From: an uncultured Helicobacter sp.
GTDB taxonomy: Bacteria > Campylobacterota > Campylobacteria > Campylobacterales > Helicobacteraceae
Direction: 5' to 3'
Length of the DNA stretch: 62,091 nucleotides
Assembly: GCA_949287835.1 (NCBI GenBank)
Contig: CASEHV010000031.1
Coordinates: forward strand, 1 to 62,091
The position numbers and the translations under genes were made by a program. Of this stretch, positions 59,386 through 62,091 are shown in pieces (positions within the stretch are counted from its first letter, which is position 1; each line of letters starts with the position of its first letter). The notes below the pieces were generated by a model. The model saw only the letters and a program-made list of their open reading frames with translations, was not told the origin of the DNA and made no database searches.

Positions 59386-62091
59386 ATGTTTGAGATAGAT
59401 GAGTATCTAGGAAAAATTAAAGAGAATTTGCCACATGGTGAAAGCGAGTTAATGCACCGCCCCGCACTTGAGTATTTATTATCAAGTATGAAAGAAGATA
59501 TTGATTCTAATGTGAGAATAATAACTGAAAAAGAGTATAGCAATCAAGCAAATAATGAAAACTACGGCACGCCAGACTTTTCGGTAATAAAAGATTCTCT
59601 AACGCTAGGACTTGTGGAGAATAAACGCGTAGGTCTAATCTCTGAGGGCTATAAGCTGTTTATGGAAAATAAGAAAAACAAGGCACAGATAGAAAAATAT
59701 TTCAACATTAGCAATAATATCATATTAACTGATTATCTTAATTTTTATCTTCTCACAAAGGAAGAGGAAAAAATAAAGGTAGAAAAATCCGTAACACTAT
59801 GTAGCAAAAATGACTTAAAATCCAAGAAAAAACCAAAAATAGATTCTAAAGACACTAAGAATCTAAAAGAGCTTTTTGCACTCTTTTTTACCAAAACTCC
59901 AGAATCCATAAATGACGCTAAAGCTTTTGCCAAAGCCCTAGCCCTCCCAGCCTCAAGTCTAAAAGATGAGCTTTTAGTGCTAGGGCAGAGAGATGAGAGC
60001 GGCACGATAGTAAATGAATACATTAATAATTTATACGAGAATTTCAAAAAGGGCATTTACGAGGATTTAAGCTTTGAGGACTTTGCAGATAATTTCTCTC
60101 AGACTCTCATATATGCCCTGCTGTTAGGAAAGATAGAGAAAGATAGGAAAGGATTGAGCGAGGACATTGACACTACAAATATTACAAAATTCATACCAAA
60201 CTGCTTTGCCATCATCAATGCTATAGCCAATGAGCTAAAAAAATTAGAGCGATTTAGTAATCTAAAATGGCTAATAGAGCATATCATTAGAGTCATCAAT
60301 CACATAGATTCCGCTACCTTAATACTAGAGCTAAATAAATATAGTAAGTTTTCACAGGAAAATAACATCGAGGATAAGGATAGGGTAAATATCAATCCTT
60401 TTATATATTTCTACGAGTATTTCATCGAGGCATATAATCCCAGATTGCGAAAAGAGCGAGGCGTGTATTATACTCCCGATAGCATTGTGAATTTTATTAT
60501 TAACTCCATAGATTCTATATTAAGGAAGCATTTTAGATATGAGGCAGGCTTGAGTGAGGCAAAGAAAAATAATGATATAACCCTCCTAGACTTTGCCACA
60601 GGTACAGGCTCATTTCTACTTCAGGCATTCTACAAGGCAATGCAGGATACGAATATAAAATTTGCCAAATACGAGATGGATAATCTCATAAGGAATTTTA
60701 ACGGCTTTGAAATCATGATAGCTCCCTATGTCATCGCACATCTGAATCTAGCCCTATCGCTACGAGATAGCTTTGAGTATGAGCTAAAAAGTGATGAGAG
60801 ATTCAATGTATTTCTCACAAATACCCTAGAGGATAAACCAGCGATACAATCCCTCTTTATCGAGTTTCAAAAAGAAGCAGAGTCGGCTCATGCGATTAAA
60901 AATTCCAAGATTCTTATCATTACGGGGAATCCACCTTATAGAGGAGCCTCTAGTAATCAAAGTAGCTTTAAGAAAGAGGTGCATGTAGCATATAAAGAAC
61001 CTATGGAAAGCCCAGGTAGCACCACAGTGCTCATACGACATGGTCAGCTATACAGGGAAAAGAATCCCAAGATGTTGCTGGACGATTATGTGAAATTTAT
61101 CCGCTTTGCAGAGAGAAAGATAGAAAGTCAAGAAGCTGGAATCTTTGCCTTCATCTCTAATAATGGCTTTTTAGACAACCCGACTTTTCGCGGTATGCGT
61201 TATCATCTCATGCAGACCTTTGATAGACTTTATATCCTTGACTTGCATGGTAATACGCGCAAAAAGGAAACCACGCCAGAGGGTGGGAAAGATGATAATG
61301 TCTTTGATATAATGCAAGGCGTGAGTATCAATATCTTTGTGAAATCGCCCCGTCATTCTATGGACTCCTCCCGTCATTGCGAGGGAGTGAAGCGACCGAA
61401 GCAATCTAGTAAAAGTGTGGATTGCCACGACTTGCAGAGCAAGTCTCGCAATGACACAGAATCAAAAGAGCCACATTGCCAAATCTATCACTATGACCTC
61501 TATGGCAAACGCAAAGACAAATACAACTTTTTGTATGACAATAGCTTAGATTCTATCCCTTGGAATCGCCTAAACCCAAAACCTCCCTTTTTTCTTTTTA
61601 TCCCACAAAATGAGAGTTTAAGAGAGGAATACGACAAGGGTATAAGTGTTAAGGATATGTTTAGAATCTCTGGTGTGGGAATATGCTCTAAGAGGGATAA
61701 TATCGTGTTTCATAATTCCAAAGATTCACTTAAAAAACTTTTAGAGGATTTCATCACAAAACCTAAAGAGGAATTGTATAGAATCTATGATATAGGCGAG
61801 GATTCAAGGGATTGGAAACTAGATTCTGCAATAGAAGCCATAAAGGAAAATAAAGACAATTTAGATAATTTTATTATGAAATGCCATTACCGCCCCTTTG
61901 ATTATCGCTACACTTACTACATAAACAAATCTCGTGCCTTTATGGCGTATCCCGTTTATGATGTCTTTGAGCATTTCTTGCAAGATTCTAAAAACAAAGC
62001 CTTGCTTGTAAGCAGGCAAGCAAGTGCGATAGGTGAAAAGAACTTTGATGCAACATTTATAAGCGATAAAATGGTAGATATTAACCTATAT
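59386..62091 (+). CDS. Type ISP-like restriction-modification enzyme, 3' end outside the window
   Basis: Single-chain enzyme combining methylation and restriction, at least 902 codons, open to the window edge. An N-terminal region of about 330 residues has no motif I could place firmly; FEYFIEAYNPRLRKERGVYYTPDSIV (about 345-370) leads into the methylase. SAM motif I is DFATGTGSF (about 401-409), and the catalytic NPPY in ITGNPPY (about 518-524). LGNTRKKETTPEGGKDDNVFDIMQGVSINIFVK (about 620-655) is the conserved segment of type ISP and related methylases. A GTCATTGCGAG palindrome is inserted in frame after it. GAGAGAAAG precedes the ATG; an in-frame ATG at 59347 lacks a ribosome site. Divergent from the methyltransferase by 62 bp. 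Confidence 0.88.
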   Translation, partial: MFEIDEYLGKIKENLPHGESELMHRPALEYLLSSMKEDIDSNVRIITEKEYSNQANNENYGTPDFSVIKDSLTLGLVENKRVGLISEGYKLFMENKKNKAQIEKYFNISNNIILTDYLNFYLLTKEEEKIKVEKSVTLCSKNDLKSKKKPKIDSKDTKNLKELFALFFTKTPESINDAKAFAKALALPASSLKDELLVLGQRDESGTIVNEYINNLYENFKKGIYEDLSFEDFADNFSQTLIYALLLGKIEKDRKGLSEDIDTTNITKFIPNCFAIINAIANELKKLERFSNLKWLIEHIIRVINHIDSATLILELNKYSKFSQENNIEDKDRVNINPFIYFYEYFIEAYNPRLRKERGVYYTPDSIVNFIINSIDSILRKHFRYEAGLSEAKKNNDITLLDFATGTGSFLLQAFYKAMQDTNIKFAKYEMDNLIRNFNGFEIMIAPYVIAHLNLALSLRDSFEYELKSDERFNVFLTNTLEDKPAIQSLFIEFQKEAESAHAIKNSKILIITGNPPYRGASSNQSSFKKEVHVAYKEPMESPGSTTVLIRHGQLYREKNPKMLLDDYVKFIRFAERKIESQEAGIFAFISNNGFLDNPTFRGMRYHLMQTFDRLYILDLHGNTRKKETTPEGGKDDNVFDIMQGVSINIFVKSPRHSMDSSRHCEGVKRPKQSSKSVDCHDLQSKSRNDTESKEPHCQIYHYDLYGKRKDKYNFLYDNSLDSIPWNRLNPKPPFFLFIPQNESLREEYDKGISVKDMFRISGVGICSKRDNIVFHNSKDSLKKLLEDFITKPKEELYRIYDIGEDSRDWKLDSAIEAIKENKDNLDNFIMKCHYRPFDYRYTYYINKSRAFMAYPVYDVFEHFLQDSKNKALLVSRQASAIGEKNFDATFISDKMVDINLY
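61373..61455. repeat. 83-bp palindromic element in frame inside the restriction-modification gene
   Basis: Ends are GTCATTGCGAG and CTCGCAATGAC (11-bp perfect inverted repeat), with an inner GCAATC/GATTGC pair. It encodes residues about 663-690 (C-E-G-V-K-R-P-K-Q-S, then C-H-D-L-Q-S-K-S-R-N-D). This type of GTCATTGCGAG repeat is scattered through many bacterial genomes. Confidence 0.88.

Noticed and set aside
59336-61428. Several minus-strand frames of 60-100 codons opposite the restriction-modification gene
   Set aside because: The plus strand is open for 902 codons with methylase motifs, so these are shadows.

Overview
The window looks like chromosome from a Helicobacter species (Campylobacterota). 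DNA is AT-rich, GAATC/GATTC words are unusually frequent, and many products resemble Helicobacter/Campylobacter types: GT42 sialyltransferase and NeuB1, Hof-type outer-membrane proteins, ThyX, AddA, monomeric isocitrate dehydrogenase, a Campylobacter-like nrdB-amidohydrolase-pcm-ligA block, and a type ISP restriction-modification enzyme. I cannot name the species. No rRNA, tRNA, CRISPR array, prophage or insertion sequence was seen.

Layout. 1-2.0 kb: end of a surface-sialylation locus (sialyltransferase, neuB). 2.3-13.8 kb: an uncharacterised ATP-grasp enzyme, a solitary metN, an outer-membrane protein, uvrC, a chemoreceptor, a LysE exporter and icd. 13.9-19.9 kb: DEAD-box helicase, a solitary pstA, secondary alcohol dehydrogenase, CNNM/CBS membrane protein, YkgJ-type Cys protein and a small lipoprotein whose promoter spacer is a T14 tract. 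20-28.5 kb: nhaA, addA, a second Hof-like protein, thiS-fabG and a glycosyltransferase with a G14 tract. 28.7-36 kb: D-2-hydroxyacid dehydrogenase, an acidic-tailed membrane protein and the nrdB/amidohydrolase/pcm/ligA operon. 36.3-50 kb: mostly minus-strand housekeeping genes and a tightly packed marR-adaptor-phoH-C-S lyase-MATE run. 50-58 kb: BI-1, hemJ, yciI, recG, topA and phosphomannomutase on the plus strand. 58-62 kb: pilin-like protein, DNA methyltransferase and a divergent, window-truncated restriction-modification enzyme.

The most interesting signal is a dispersed family of short hairpin elements found both between genes and in frame inside coding sequences. The core fold is an outer 5-bp stem, a GA/GA internal loop, a GC/GC pair and a loop. 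Two subfamilies differ in the outer stem with compensating changes on both sides (ATGTT...AACAT versus ATTCT...AGAAT). Copies lie in recG (between helicase motifs II and III), a phosphomannomutase, a LysE exporter and the N-terminus of a DEAD-box helicase. A related GTCATTGCGAG palindrome lies in the restriction-modification gene. In recG, the mutase and the exporter they encode the same peptides in the same frame (V-M-L-S-x-S-E-T-S; D-S-K-D-S-S). This resembles the Rickettsia palindromic elements that insert peptides into host proteins, and I have not seen it described for this lineage.

The second theme is phase variation: a glycosyltransferase with a G14 tract and two alternative start codons in different frames, a lipoprotein promoter with T14 between -35 and -10, and a 15-bp in-frame tandem repeat in the sialyltransferase. 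Together with sialic-acid synthesis this suggests a variable, host-mimicking cell surface.
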